64,000 nucleotides of DNA from Urophycis tenuis (taxonomy: Eukaryota; Chordata; Actinopteri; Gadiformes; Phycidae). The stretch spans positions 4,675,374 through 4,739,373 of the forward strand of contig JAXIVH010000008.1 of assembly GCA_036785325.1 (NCBI GenBank), written 5' to 3'. The notes under the pieces are model-generated. The model made no database searches. It saw only the letters and a program-made list of their open reading frames with translations, and had not been told where the DNA came from. Position 1 is the stretch's first letter. The number at the start of each line of letters is the position of its first letter. The translations under genes and the position numbers were made by a program. Below are positions 23,156 through 34,502 of the stretch, in pieces.

Positions 23156-23161
23156 ATTAAA
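23156..23161 (+). terminator. Poly(A) signal ATTAAA (distal)
   Basis: Common variant hexamer, followed by TGTGCTCTC-type sequence. It could give a longer 3' UTR than the proximal signal. Confidence 0.4.
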
Positions 23162-23179
23162 GCCTACACATCCCTGTGC

Positions 23180-23640
23180 TCTCAGCGTCTGCCTTTCCTC
23201 CGCCATGTTCCTTATTGTCCGTGTGGTCAGGTCATGTGTTTGCCGACGGTCAATCTCAGCTGGAGGCTGTGGAGTTAGAGGCCACACCCCATTCGGCCCC
23301 CCGAGCCCCCTGCGTGTGTGAACAGTGTACTTGAGGATTCAGACGACGACGTGAGTCAAAACATTAGTCTGAGCCACGCGGACCACGGCGCGTCCCGGTA
23401 ACCGCTCTGACCTTCTGCCGGGCTTGGCTTGTGACACCGGGGTGTGCCTGGTCCTAACCGGCCCCGATTAGTGGCTGTGAAGAACCGCTGGTTGGGGGGG
23501 GAGGCTGCGCCATGCAAACACAATTCCCCTTGACCTTTTCCCACGTGGTGAGTGGCCGGATGTGTGATTAGGCTGTCGGGTCGCTAATCTACAATCTTAT
23601 CGCCTCGCGGTGTTGTCCTGCTGGCCGGGAGGCGTGCTCG
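23180..23640. other. Unique GC-rich intergenic stretch
   Basis: No exon, repeat or promoter motif that I can support. Confidence 0.5.
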
Positions 23641-24136
23641 CCTCGCCACGCACACGCCTCGCCACGCACACGCCTCTCCACGCACACGCCTCGCCACGCA
23701 CACGCCTCGCCAAGAACACGCCTCGCCACGCACACGCCTCGCCAAGAACACGCCTCGCCAAGAACACGCCTCGCCATGCACACGCCTCTCCACGCACACG
23801 CCTCGCCACGCACACGCCTAGCCACGCACACATCACCACGCACATGCCTCGCCACGCACAAGACCTCTCCACGCACACGCCTCGCCAAGTACACGCCTCT
23901 CCACGCACACGCCTCGCCACGCACCTCGCCAAGAACACGCCTCGCCATGCACACGCCTCGCCATGCACACGCCTCTCCACGCACACGCCTCGCCACGCAC
24001 ACGCCTAGCCACGCACACATCACCACGCACACGCCTCGCCACGCACAAGACCTCCACGCACACGCCTCGCCACGCACACACGCCTCGCCACACACACACA
24101 CACACACATCGCCACGCACACGCCCGGCCATGCGCA
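23641..24136. repeat. 16-bp minisatellite (about 30 copies)
   Basis: Unit CACGCCTCGCCACGCA, with CTCTCC, CTAGCC and CCAAGAA variants. A block of about 115 bp, from AAGAACACGCCTCGCCATG to CGCACAAGACCT, occurs twice (about 23760 and 23930), showing block duplication. Minus-strand frames repeat ACAWRGVCVARRVRGE and are artefacts. Confidence 0.95.
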
Positions 24137-24226
24137 CGGCGAGGTGGCGGCCGGGGGACCGGCGCCCGCCGCTTCTAATTCCGAGCGAGCACTTTGAGGA
24201 CAGAAATAGCTTTCTGATAGATTCCC

Positions 24227-24259
24227 CCCCCCCCACACACCTCCCCCCCCCCCCCCCCT
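24227..24259. repeat. C-rich tract
   Basis: Two C runs (the second 24243-24259) around ACACACCT. Confidence 0.9.
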
Positions 24260-24314
24260 GGTCTTTGTTTGAACAGAGAAGGATGAGTGACTCGATGCTC
24301 TTTTTTTCCTCCAG

Positions 24315-24368
24315 AAAAAGGTTTATTTTTCCCAAACACAAAACAGTATCCGGCAGGAGAGCGAGCAG
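24315..24368 (+). CDS. Orphan exon candidate (54 nt)
   Basis: Acceptor CTCTTTTTTTCCTCCAG and donor GAGCAG|GTAAAT enclose 54 nt. Phase 0 reads KKVYFSQTQNSIRQESEQ and phase 2 is also open. It lies 1.1 kb past the poly(A) signals of the upstream gene. It could be an alternative 3' exon (a phase 2 join from microexon G stays open) or belong to another gene. Product not recognised. Confidence 0.25.
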
Positions 24369-24568
24369 GTAAATATTGACAGGAGGGCTGTCGGGGCGGC
24401 CGTGTGGCCGGGGGCTGCGCCCCGACCCCCGACGTAATTAACAGCAGCTTGCTTCACGCCAGAGGGGGGGGGGGGGTGGGGGAGGCGGGGGGAGACAAAC
24501 AGAAACTAATCCAGGCACGGAATCGGTTGCATCTCATTTCCCTCCCAGTGCTCCAGAGACACCGGCAT

Positions 24569-24826
24569 CCAGTCTGTCTGTCCAGCAGTCTGTCTAGCAG
24601 TCTGTCTGTCCAGCGGTCTGTCTGTCCAGCAGTCTGTCCGTTCAGCAGTCTGTCTGTCCAGCAGTCTGTCCGTTCAGCAGTCTGTCTGTCCAGCAGTCTG
24701 TCCGTTCAGCAGTCTGTCTGTCCAGCAGTCTGTCCATTCAGCAGTCTGTCTGTCCAGCAGTCTGTCCGTTCAGCAGTCTGTCTGTCTGCCCAGCAGTCTG
24801 TCCGTTCAGCAGTCTGTCCATTCAGC
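24569..24826. repeat. 16-bp minisatellite (about 16 copies)
   Basis: Alternating units CAGCAGTCTGTCTGTC and CAGCAGTCTGTCCGTT give a 32-bp higher-order period. Confidence 0.95.
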
Positions 24827-24908
24827 CACGGAGGAGAGACTCCCCTGAGTGGTACAGGCAGTCGGCGGTGTCATGTCAGTCATCAGCTCATGAGCTGCTC
24901 TTTCCACT

Positions 24909-25020
24909 TCACCCCCCCCCTGCCCACCTCCCCCCAGAACCTCCCCCCCCCCCCCCCCCCCCTTCCCCCTGCCCGCCTGCCCCCCACCTCTCCCCCCCCC
25001 CCCCCCCCCCCCCCCCCCCT
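24909..25020. repeat. C-rich tract with C20 and C28 runs
   Basis: C homopolymers at 24943-24962 and 24992-25019, broken by CT, CA and GCC. Confidence 0.95.
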
Positions 25021-25147
25021 GCAGGCTCAGCAGGGATCAGGGTGATTCCTCACGAGACGAGCCGAGAGGGGCTTCCTGAATGATGCCTGGATTTGGGAAG
25101 CACTGAAGCATGTGGTGATATTGATTCCAGACAGAGGAAAGGAAAGA

Positions 25148-25183
25148 CACACACACATACACACACACACACGCATGTGCACA
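25148..25183. repeat. (CA)n microsatellite
   Basis: Short CA tract with TA and CG interruptions. Confidence 0.9.
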
Positions 25184-25189
25184 CTTTTC

Positions 25190-26235
25190 CACTCATCAGT
25201 CACCTTTTCAGTAGGACCTGTCACTTTGCGCTTGTCTGCGGAAAGCTTCTAGTAACTCTGCCGCAAAGTGAAACCGTGATGGTCCTTCGTACTCCGTGGC
25301 AAGCGAAGGAGGATTTGAGTGATCCAGGTGCTCGCCAAGCTGCTGAACATTGAGGGGACCTGGAAGCTCATTCTGATGTATTCTTCTCCCATCAATAAGA
25401 AGAAGACTCATAAGCAGACTTGGCGTGGCCATGGGAATCTTCCCTTCCCTCTTTAACTGCAGTATCAACATTGGAATTTGCGATGTTGGAACAATGTAAG
25501 AAACGTCAGTTTGCGGTGGACGTTTCTGGGATTTCAGTCTTGGCTCCCGACACCTGCAGAGCCTTCCTCTCCAACGCCCCGAGCCTGTTTGTGAACCGGG
25601 GGGAATTCTGTCCAACCACGCGGCTGTGCGCGAGAACGGGCCTACAGAGCCCTACGCTCGCCGCTGTTCAGTGGGGCTCATTCTGCAGGTGGGCTCCTAC
25701 TGCTCCGCTTTACATTCCAGCCCACCCTCCCCCACCCCCGTACCCCCACCCTCGTACCCCCACCCTCGCACCCCCACCGGCCTGAACCCCACTGCGTGCA
25801 GCTGAATACAGACGAGGAGGGCCACGGAGCGTGTCGACATGGACCGGCTGATTAGAGCGAGCAGATGCTGCTGGAGGGTTTGTGTGGTTTGGTGGGCAGT
25901 AGCAGGGGTTGGCAGCGCTGCGTTGGGAGTGTTGTCGCCTTGCATTTCTTGGCTTTTATTTGTTTTTGACAAGCTCGTCCAAGCCGGCCGCCTCGTGGGG
26001 CCGTGTGTGTGTGTGGGCGCAGCGGAGAACACCGCGAGGAAGGTTCTCCGGGCGTTATTGATCACCACGCACTGACGCGGTCACCTTGACTGCCTCCGCT
26101 GGAGACCAGATCAATATCAGTTGGCTGAGCCCTCTTAGATATGAAATACTTTTCTTATCGATCGCTCCATTTACCTTATTGGTTTTGGGGGGAAAAAAAC
26201 ACCCCATCCTCTCCTCTTCAATGAAGTCAGGTTGG
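25190..26235. other. Unique stretch with unassigned open frames
   Basis: Holds a 121-codon plus frame (25420-25785) and a 135-codon minus frame (25208-25615) with mixed, non-repetitive composition. Neither has a domain I recognise and they overlap on opposite strands. A C-rich repeat with TACCCCCACCCTCG units sits at about 25723-25781. A possible donor CTGCAG|GTGGGC lies at 25689. Confidence 0.4.
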
Positions 26236-26236
26236 T

Positions 26237-27068
26237 ATGTGAGGACCCTGTGTGAGGGGAGACCAGACCCTGTGTGTGAGTGAGACCCTCTGTGTGAGGG
26301 GAGACCAGACCCTGTGTGTGAGACCAGACCCTGTGTGTGAGGGGAGACCAGACCCTGTGTGTGAGTGAGACCCTCTGTGTGAGGGGAGACCAGACCCTGT
26401 GTGTGAGACCAGACCCTGTGTGTGAGGGGAGACCAGACCCTGTGTGTGAGACCAGACCCTGTGAGGGGAGACCAGACCCTGTGAGGGGAGACCAGACCCT
26501 GTGAGTAAGGGGAGACCAGACCCCTGTGTGTGAGACCAGACCCTGTGAGGGGAGACCAGACCCTGTGAGGGGAGACCAGACCCTGTGAGTAAGGGGAGAC
26601 CAGACCCCTGTGTGTGAGACCAGACCCTGTGTGAGGGGAGACCAGACCCTGTGAGGGAAGACCAGACCCTGTGAGGGGAGACCAGACCCTGTGAGTGAGA
26701 CCAGACCCTGTGTGTGAGTGAGACCAGACCCTGTGTGTGAGTGAGACCAGACCCTGTGTGAGTGGAGACCAGACCCTGTGTGTGAGTGAGACCCTCTGTG
26801 TGAGGGGAGACCAGACCCTGTGTGTGAGACCAGACCCTGTGTGTGAGGGGAGACCAGACCCCTGTGTGTGAGACCAGACCCTGTGTGTGAGGGGAGACCA
26901 GACCCTGTGTGTGAGGGGAGACCAGACCCTGTGTGTGAGACCAGACCCTGTGTGTGAGACCAGACCCTGTGTGTGAGACCAGACCCTGTGTGTGAGGGGA
27001 GACCAGACCCTGTGTGTGAGGACCAGACCCTGTGTCAGGGGAGACCAGGCCCCTGTGTGTGAGACCAG
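26237..27068. repeat. 22-28-bp minisatellite (GAGACCAGACCCTGTG)n
   Basis: About 830 bp of units sharing GAGACCAGACCCTGTG with variable TGTGTGAGGGGA or GTAAGGGGA tails. The array ends in three GGGTTCA units (27067-27088). Confidence 0.95.
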
Positions 27069-27089
27069 GGTTCAGGGTTCAGGGTTCAC

Positions 27090-28359
27090 AGCCCCGTCCT
27101 CAAAGCCCTGGAGCCAGGGCGCTGATGTTGGTCTCCTCGTGGTCCTCTGTGTAACCCCTGCTGAGCCCGGTCCCCCCGGGGGTGCAGACCACAGCCCGGC
27201 GTGGGCGAAGGCCGATGAGGTTCCCAGGGTTCTGAGCCGGAGAAGCCGGGAGATGGAGCGGCAGCCCTCCAGCGAGGTGATTATCTTTAGTCATGTAATG
27301 ACCACGTTGACTTCATCATGTTTAATTACTGTACGCCAAGAGAAACACAACACTCCATCTATTATACACTTAGAGATGCTTCATCTCAAGGGCTTTCCTC
27401 TGAATACATTTAAATACTTAGCTTTAATTGACATGAGATCACATGCGACGCGAGTTAAACCATGATGTAATGCAGCAGCCTGGACCTGGTAGCGCTCCAC
27501 GGAGCCAGCGGTGGAGATGTGGACACCACGCTGCCTCCTCTCATCATCAGGCGTCTCTCACAGCCCGGCAGTCCTTTCAACCTCACCATCAAAGGGCGCT
27601 GATGCGTCCTGACAGCCGCCGCCGTCACGAGCTGTCAGGCCCAGACGTCACGGCGACGCGTGAGACGGACACAATGAAACGGCGGCCGCCAGCCCCGGCT
27701 GTAATGAGCCGGCGTGTCAGCTGACCCCGGCGCCCGCAGCCGGCGCACGGGGATCTGGGCGTCCGCTAAACCGCGGCAATTAATGCTAACGGTCCTCGTT
27801 AGCACTAATTGATGTGATTTCATGGCCTGCTGTTTTATACAGCAGGCCGCTGCTCTATGAGTCACGTTCGGCCAGGGGAATGTTCCTGGAAGTCTCGCGG
27901 GGGTGAGAGATGTGTTGTGATTTCCATCTCATTGTAATCATTGTCATTGTCTAATCGTTGTAATGCTGCCATGAAGTGGTACAATCCACACAAGTCCTTC
28001 TGACCGATGGCTTCAGACTCGCTGCTCTGTGCCAACTGTGACGTTACCATGTGTTACGTTCCTTCCAAAGGTTGAGTCAAAGGTTGACAAGGCAATTTTC
28101 TGTAAGGAAAGTATTATGGTTCATAGACAATAATCCATACGCTCCTCAATTTCCCCTCTGGGATGAACAAGGACCTACTTATCTATTGATAAAATACTGC
28201 TATCTATGTATCTAAAAACAGCATCACATAGGGTTTGTCAGAATAACTTCCCTATTTATCCTATAGCGTAACTGAATCTGAGTTTCACCTTCATCAAAAA
28301 CACGTCCTCTACCATCAATGTTGATGATATTAAACGTGTCTCCATGTCTGTGGCCGTGT
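27090..28359. other. Mostly unique stretch with two hairpins
   Basis: GC-rich at 27560-27780, otherwise mixed. Two adjacent hairpins at 27778-27848 are listed separately. A degenerate retroelement-like tail (ATTTCCCCTCTGGGATGAAC) lies near 28150. No exon supported. Confidence 0.5.
27778..27848. other. Two adjacent hairpins (5-nt loops)
   Basis: AATTAATGCTAACG (27778-27791) pairs with CGTTAGCACTAATT (27797-27810) with one mismatch. GGCCTGCTGT (27824-27833) pairs perfectly with ACAGCAGGCC (27839-27848). Function unknown. Confidence 0.8.
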
Positions 28360-28705
28360 GAGCAGAGAACAGCATTCTGAGCAGAGAACAGCATTCTGAG
28401 CAGAGAACAGCATTCTGAGCAGAGAACAGCAGTATGAGCAGAGAACAGCAGTGTGAGCAGAGAACAGCAGTATGAGCAGAGAACAGCAGTGTGAGCAGAG
28501 AACAGCAGTCTGAGCAGAGAACAGCAGTGTGAGCAGAGAACAGCAGTGTGAGCAGAGAACAGCAGTCTGAGCAGAGAACACCATTCTGAGCAGAGAACAG
28601 CATTCTGAGCAGAGAACAGCAGTCTGAGCAGAGAACAGCAGTCTGAGCAGAGAACAGCATTCTGAGCAGAGAACAGCATTCTGAGCAGAGAACAGCATTC
28701 TGAGC
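28360..28705. repeat. 19-bp minisatellite (about 18 copies)
   Basis: Unit GAGCAGAGAACAGCATTCT, with AGTCT, AGTAT and AGTGT variants. All minus frames are open with the theme MLFSAQNAVLCSECCSLLR, a repeat artefact. Confidence 0.97.
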
Positions 28706-28852
28706 CCCTCTGCTGCTCGCTCTTCATCTGAGTGGGGGGGGGGAGCAGGGGGGCTTTGATCACCGCCACGACGAGCGAGACGCGCTGGCGGTTGTTTCTG
28801 CTCGGCGGTCTCTGCACTGAACTCACCGCGGCATCGGGACGGTTTAACTGTG

Positions 28853-28960
28853 GGGGGGGGGGGGGCTACGGGCCTCATCTGAGATAAACGGACCGGTCCA
28901 GAAAGTCTTCTGTGCCTTTTTCTTTTTTTTTGGTAAGTTTAGTTAGTTAGTTAGTTAGTT
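28853..28960. repeat. Poly-G run and (TTAG)n microsatellite
   Basis: G tract at about 28853-28864 and AGTT/TTAG tetranucleotides at about 28935-28960. Confidence 0.85.
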
Positions 28961-28966
28961 TATTTG

Positions 28967-29015
28967 TGAACTGTGGAAAAGAATTTCCCTTGGGGAAATT
29001 CTTTTCCACAGTTCA
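28967..29015. repeat. Perfect 23-bp inverted repeat with TTG loop
   Basis: TGAACTGTGGAAAAGAATTT plus CCC at 28967-28989 is the exact reverse complement of 28993-29015, with loop TTG. The centre, CCCTTGGGG, is like the small quasi-palindrome in retroelement tails elsewhere in the window. Confidence 0.95.
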
Positions 29016-29165
29016 TTTTTCACATACATTGCTCGCAGAGGCACATCGGATACACAATGTAGCACATAAAATACGTGCACAGCACATAAAAAGACAATGG
29101 ATGTCCAGTGTCCCTGGTGAGCAGAAGTAGAGACGATTCGACGACTCTCTTCTCGCTCGCCCAGG

Positions 29166-29168
<3 letters not shown>

Positions 29169-29199
<31 letters not shown>
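29169..29199. repeat. (GA)n microsatellite
   Basis: About 15 GA units. Confidence 0.95.
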
Positions 29200-29201
<2 letters not shown>

Positions 29202-30560
29202 GGATGTCTTCCTCTTCATGATATGCTTCTGAGGAGAAATAGAGCAGACACCTCTCTCCTCTCTGGCTTCTTCTGCAGCTGTTCTTATGAATGGGCTGAG
29301 GGACAGTTAATAAAACAATCAAAACATTTTTTTTCATAACACCGCAAAATAAGATAATAGCATTAGAACATCTTAGAACATCCCAAATTACATTGTTCCC
29401 ACGCAGTTTATCACTAGATTGCATAGAATAACAGGCGTGTATATAGAATTTCATTTTATCGGCTCAACAAATATAGAATTATCTCTCTAATCGGGTAACG
29501 TACACTTTTCAACAAACATGAACATGAACATGTTCTAAACATCTGCGATGCACATTGAATTAATTTTTTTTGGACGCTCTATATAACAATAATTTGTGTT
29601 ATTTATGTTGTGGACAGATTAGCCTGCAGAACAGCTCCCACACGCCCTTAAAAGGCAATGTTGTCGGCCGCAGGAGGACTGCAGAATTCCTTCAATTCTG
29701 GTCTTATCTCAATATCAGCCAGTCCTCTGTTTATCTTCACGTCAGCCCGGAGATCCTTTCTTTCATGCCACTGAATTTATTTGACTGGTGAGGTGAATGA
29801 TGGCGACATGAATTCACCCCACAGCGGCGGTTCCTGTCCACGCGGGGTCACGGTTGGCGTGAACGGGGCCGGCCGTGTGCTCAGCGTGACGCGGAGTGCA
29901 GGCGCTCCTGTGCTGGACGAGCCGCGCTGCGCCGAGGAGGACTTCCTGGAGGCCGGGAAGCACTCGCCTGCCAAATGATCCCCGCCTTCTGCTCTGAATC
30001 CCACGGTGTTGTGTGATGATGATGGCTTTCCAATCCCCTCAAGGTGCAGCTTGGCCGCAGTCTTCCCGTGTTGCTGTCAGGAAAGGCGGAACGTCAAAAG
30101 TCAAAAGGTTCACCTTGGGGTTTTTTTTTTTTTTTTTTACATCTCCTTCCTGGAGATGCGTGGGTAACGAGTGACGCGCGATGCTGTCTGCCGTCGTCAT
30201 GGCTCCTGGCGTCGTCATGGCTCCTGGCGATGCGGTTGCCGGGGGTTGAGTCATCTGGGCGAGCCGGCAGCAGCAGCAGCAGCAGCAGCGCATGAGAACA
30301 AAAAAACAGCCCACGAGAAAGTTAGGTTTGAACTCGCTCACTTTCACATTTTTCCCCACGCTGAAGGCAGCCAATCGGTGCCTCCGAGATAAGAGGGGCG
30401 GGGGGTGTTGGCGATGGCAATCGGTAACTTGACTCGCCGAGCGGAGGAACACGGTATGCGTGTTTCATGCGTGTCGTTTCTGTGATTGGTTTTCTTCATG
30501 GTTTTACATTTTTTATCATATTCACACTATCACGTTCCTCTCCCCCCCCTCCCCCCAGGG
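29200..30560. other. Unique stretch with T18 and (CAG)8
   Basis: AT-rich to about 29770, then GC-richer. T run at 30121-30138 and eight CAG units at 30267-30290. No exon supported. A 144-codon minus frame (29020-29454) shows no recognisable domain and runs through the GA repeat. Confidence 0.5.
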
Positions 30561-30565
30561 TGAGG

Positions 30566-31600
30566 TCTGTGGGGTGAACAGTCTCTCACTGTCTGTGGGG
30601 TGAACAGTCTCACTGTCTCTGGGGTGAACAGTCTCACTGTCTCTGGGGTGAACAGTCTCTCACTGTCTGTGGGGTGAACAGTCTCACTGTCTCTGGGGTG
30701 AACAGTCTCTCACTGTGGGGGTGAACAGTCTCTCACTGTCTGTGGAGTGAACAGTCTCACTTTCTGTGGGGTGAACAGTCTCTCACTGTCTGTGGGGTGA
30801 ACAGTCTCTCACTGTCTGTGGGGTGAACAGTCTCACTGTCTCTGGGGTGAACAGTCTCTCACTGTCTGTGGGGTGAACAGTCTCTCACTGTCTCTGGGGT
30901 GAACAGTCTCTCACTGTCTCTGGGGTGAACAGTCTCTCACTGTCTGTGGGGTGAACAGTCTCTCACTGTCTCTGGGGTGAACAGTCTCTCACTGTATGTG
31001 GGGTGAACAGTCTCTCACTGTCTGTGGGGTGAACAGTCTCACTGTCTGTGGGGTGAACAGTCTCTCACTGTCTGGGGTGAACAGTCTATCACTGTCTGTG
31101 GGGTGAACAGTCTCTCACTGTCTGTGGGGTGAACAGTCACTCACTGTCTGTGGGGTGAACAGTCTCTCACTGTCTGGGGTGAACAGTCTCTCACTGTCTG
31201 TGGGGTGAACAGTCTCTCACTGTCTGTGGGGTGAACAGTCTCACTGTCTCTGGGGTGAACAGTCTCTCACTGTCTGTGGGGTGAACAGTCTGTCAATGTC
31301 TGTGGGGTGAACAGTCTCTCACTGTCTGTGGGGTGAACAGTCACTCACTGTCTGTGGGGTGAACAGTCTCACTGTCTCTGGGGTGAACAGTCTCTCACTG
31401 TCTGTGGGGTGAACAGTCTCTCACTGTCTGTGGGGTGAACAGTCACTCACTGTCTGTGGGGTGAACAGTCTCTCACTGTCTGTGGAGTGAACAGTCTCAC
31501 TTTCTGTGGGGTGAACAGTCTCTCACTGTCTGTGGGGTGAACAGTCTCTCACTGTCTGTAGGGTGAACAGTCTCTCACTGTCTGTTGGGTGAACAGTCTC
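30566..31600. repeat. 26-bp minisatellite (about 40 copies)
   Basis: Units share GGGGTGAACAGTCTCTCACT with TGTCTGT or TGTCTCT between. 24-bp units arise by loss of one TC. It is the longest array in the window and is followed by a C run (31606-31617). Confidence 0.97.
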
Positions 31601-31901
31601 AGTCCCCCCCCCCCCCCGTGGTGCTGCTCCTCCACTGTTCATCTGGCAGCACCGCTGACGGTCCGAGCCGCGAGACGCTCTGCGTTCCAGAAGGCCCGGC
31701 GTTCCCGGGAGGCGGCGCCGTCGTCAGGGAGATTGCTTGACGACGTCGTGGAAATGGAGGGGAAGCAGAAACACTTGGAAACGTCGTCTTTGTGAAAGAA
31801 CCCGAGACCCCGGGCTTGTTATCACTTCAGCCGCGTGGAAAGGAAATTGTTACCTGGATACCGCTTGGCTCACAAAGGGAAACCTGGTACCTCCAATAAT
31901 A

Positions 31902-32166
<265 letters not shown>

Positions 32167-32169
32167 CAC

Positions 32170-34175
32170 TGTGTCTTTAAGTGGGCTGTCCATTGTCTAC
32201 TAGCTCACTGTGCCCATCTTTGGCTGCAGGACACTGTACAGGGTTATTGCTTTGTCGACACAATCAATACTCAAAATTAATATTACATGATCAATATGGG
32301 TATCATTTGCATCAAATGACCATCAAACTTGTTATATAAGTATTATTTCATGTAGATTGAAATGGTGAAGTAATGTACAACCCACCAATGTATAAATCAC
32401 CACTTGGTGCTGTTAAATATATCTTTCAGTACACTATCCTTACTGTTCTGAATGTCACATTTATTTAATTAGCTATGAGGCTAATAATAGTAAGGCTGAT
32501 AATGTGAATATGTGGACCTGCAAAATGTCATTAAACTTATGGCATGGAAGAAGAAATGATATGTAATATGTGTGTCTGTGTCTGTGTGTCTGAGTCTATA
32601 TCTAAACACATCTTGCTTTGATTCATTCTTTCTTCATGGACTGTGGTTACAATTATGTGACTCGTGTGGCTGAATGGTTGAAATGCAGAGAGCAGATTAT
32701 TGGTATTGAGAGGAGTGTTGATATTGCATTTCGTGGTAAAAGTCATCAGCGCTGGGATCACCTGAACGTGATCAGACATCCCACTCTGTTGAAGCTGGAG
32801 TTTCCTGCCAAGGGGAAAGCCAAGGTCTCCGGTTAATGAAATGAGCGATAAATCAAAGGAAGTCATCCCATTCATATTTGAATGACAAACTGAAGCAACT
32901 GGACTGTTTAGCCTCAATGCAAGATGCTTTATTGGAAGGCTCACGGAACCACAGGCACCCCCATCTATCTCCTGCTGTCACCAAGCCTGGCCCGAGCTTC
33001 ACGCTGGATCAGCCTGGAAGTGCTTTAGCAGACCTTCCATTTTCACAGCTCTCCATTCAGGTTCATAAACTCTAAATAAGCCCTGAGTATATTTACCATT
33101 TATTACTAACAGTCTCTTTTTGTTTACACTTCCACAGACAGATTTATTGTCTGTTTTTCTAAGCCCGCGAAGTGGAGAAAAGTGAACAAAACATTTGAGC
33201 ATCAATCAAGTTTTTCAGGAAAGCGTTGGCCCCGAGCCAGCGAGCTGCCCATGGATGAGGACCGCCTGTCCATCACGTTCCCTCAGCATCGCGGCTGGCA
33301 GAGGGGGCGGCTTACAGAGCACGGCCCCTCCACGCTCCGGCCGCACACACACACACACACAATGAATGATTCAGAATCCATTGTCGTCCCCTGTCCTCCG
33401 CGCCGGGGTCTCCTCACCTCGGCGTGGAGCTGATTAGGACAGCGGACACGTAGCCGGCCTGTCAGTCTGCACTACGGCTGCACCCCCCCAAGGCAGGGGC
33501 CGCTCCATCGCAGGGTCCAACCGCGTCTTCCTGGAGCACCCGGACCAACCGGCTGAAGGACTCGTGTCGTGTAGAGACGCAGAGACTCAGTTGAGAGCAT
33601 TGGATACCGATACTGAAATAATAGCATCCCCCGTGCACGCCTGACCCAGAGCACATCAAGAGCTCCTCATCGTCCGGCTTAAGAGATGTTGTAGGATATG
33701 CTGATACCCCTTCTCGTTTCAGCACCGGCATTGTTTCTCTGGAAGTGGATGTATTATAAGAGAGAATATTTTACTACAGGGATTCAGGACTGGATGCAGT
33801 GGTATGTGGCCCTGGGGACTTCTAGGTACTTAGTATGGACGGCTTCAGCTTGCTTTTAAACTAGGACTGTCCCGCCCTCACCCAAATCCACCGTGGCAAT
33901 TGTTTAGAAATGGCTGTCATCCATCATGTAATGACTTCCATCCTCCAAAACAACCCCCCTGCAAATCCCGCATGCGCCTCCGCTGACTCCCACTCTCCTC
34001 ATGGAGAGCGTTGCACTGCGTGTCTTCCTGTCGTCGTTCCAACGCAACGTAAAGGACGACGGCTGCGCCAACGCCAGCCCTGGGCGCCCTGAGAGACCCG
34101 GGCGGCCCTGGCGCCCGTTCACGCCGCAGTTCACTTCCCTCTGGGAGACGTCACCCGAGCAGCGCGGCCTCACGT
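32170..34175. other. Unique stretch, no supported gene
   Basis: AT-rich to about 33200, then mixed. A 72-codon frame (32618-32836) and an 83-codon frame (33182-33433) have acceptor-like AGs nearby but no donors that make an exon. Short (CA)n at about 33346. Confidence 0.5.
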
Positions 34176-34502
34176 GGCCAGCGGGGGGGAGGCTGCCCAG
34201 TGCGGCCCAGTGCGGCCCAGTGCGGCCCAGTGTCGCGTTACCGTGGCCAGCGGGGGGGAGGCGGCCCAGTGCGGCCCAGTGTCGCGTTACTACAGGCAGC
34301 GGGGGGGAGGCTGCCCAGTGCGGCCCAGTGCGGCCCAGTGCGGCCCAGTGTCACCTTACTGCAGGCAGCGGGGGGGAGGCGGCCCAGTGCGGCCCAGTGC
34401 GGCCCAGTGCGGCCCAGTGTCGCGTTAGTGTAGGCAGCGGGGGGGAGGCGGCCCAGTGCGGCCCAGTGCGGCCCAGTGCGGCCCAGTGTCGCGTTACCAC
34501 GG
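34176..34502. repeat. Nested 10-bp/about 65-bp minisatellite
   Basis: CGGCCCAGTG decamers (two to four per block) sit inside five larger blocks, each starting AGCGGGGGGGAGGC and ending GTCGCGTTAC or GTCACCTTAC. Confidence 0.95.

Larger units (their letters stand above)
22801..23180 (+). other. 3' UTR of the unidentified gene
   Basis: After the TGA comes a purine tract (22827-22903) with many runs of four to nine G, then AT-rich sequence. AATAAA at 23005-23010 and ATTAAA at 23156-23161 are both followed by T/GT-rich sequence. An imperfect hairpin (AGGATAT...ATATCCT) lies around 22964-22996. The 3' end is placed at about 23030 or 23180 by inference. Confidence 0.45.

Noticed and set aside
23641..24136. 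CRISPR-like regular repeats (also at 26237, 28360, 30566)
   Set aside because: Units are directly tandem with no unique spacers, and the genome is a vertebrate.
25208..25785. Overlapping 121- and 135-codon frames on opposite strands
   Set aside because: No recognised domain, no convincing splice context, and each overlaps the other; kept only as an unassigned stretch.
27065..27089. Telomere-like AGGGTTC triplet
   Set aside because: Vertebrate telomere is TTAGGG; only three GGGTTCA units are present and they fit the edge of the adjacent minisatellite.
30541..30570. Recursive splice site (pyrimidine tract, CAG, then GTGAGG)
   Set aside because: An extra G separates CAG from GTGAGG, and the site is the first unit of the 26-bp array, so the consensus is not met.
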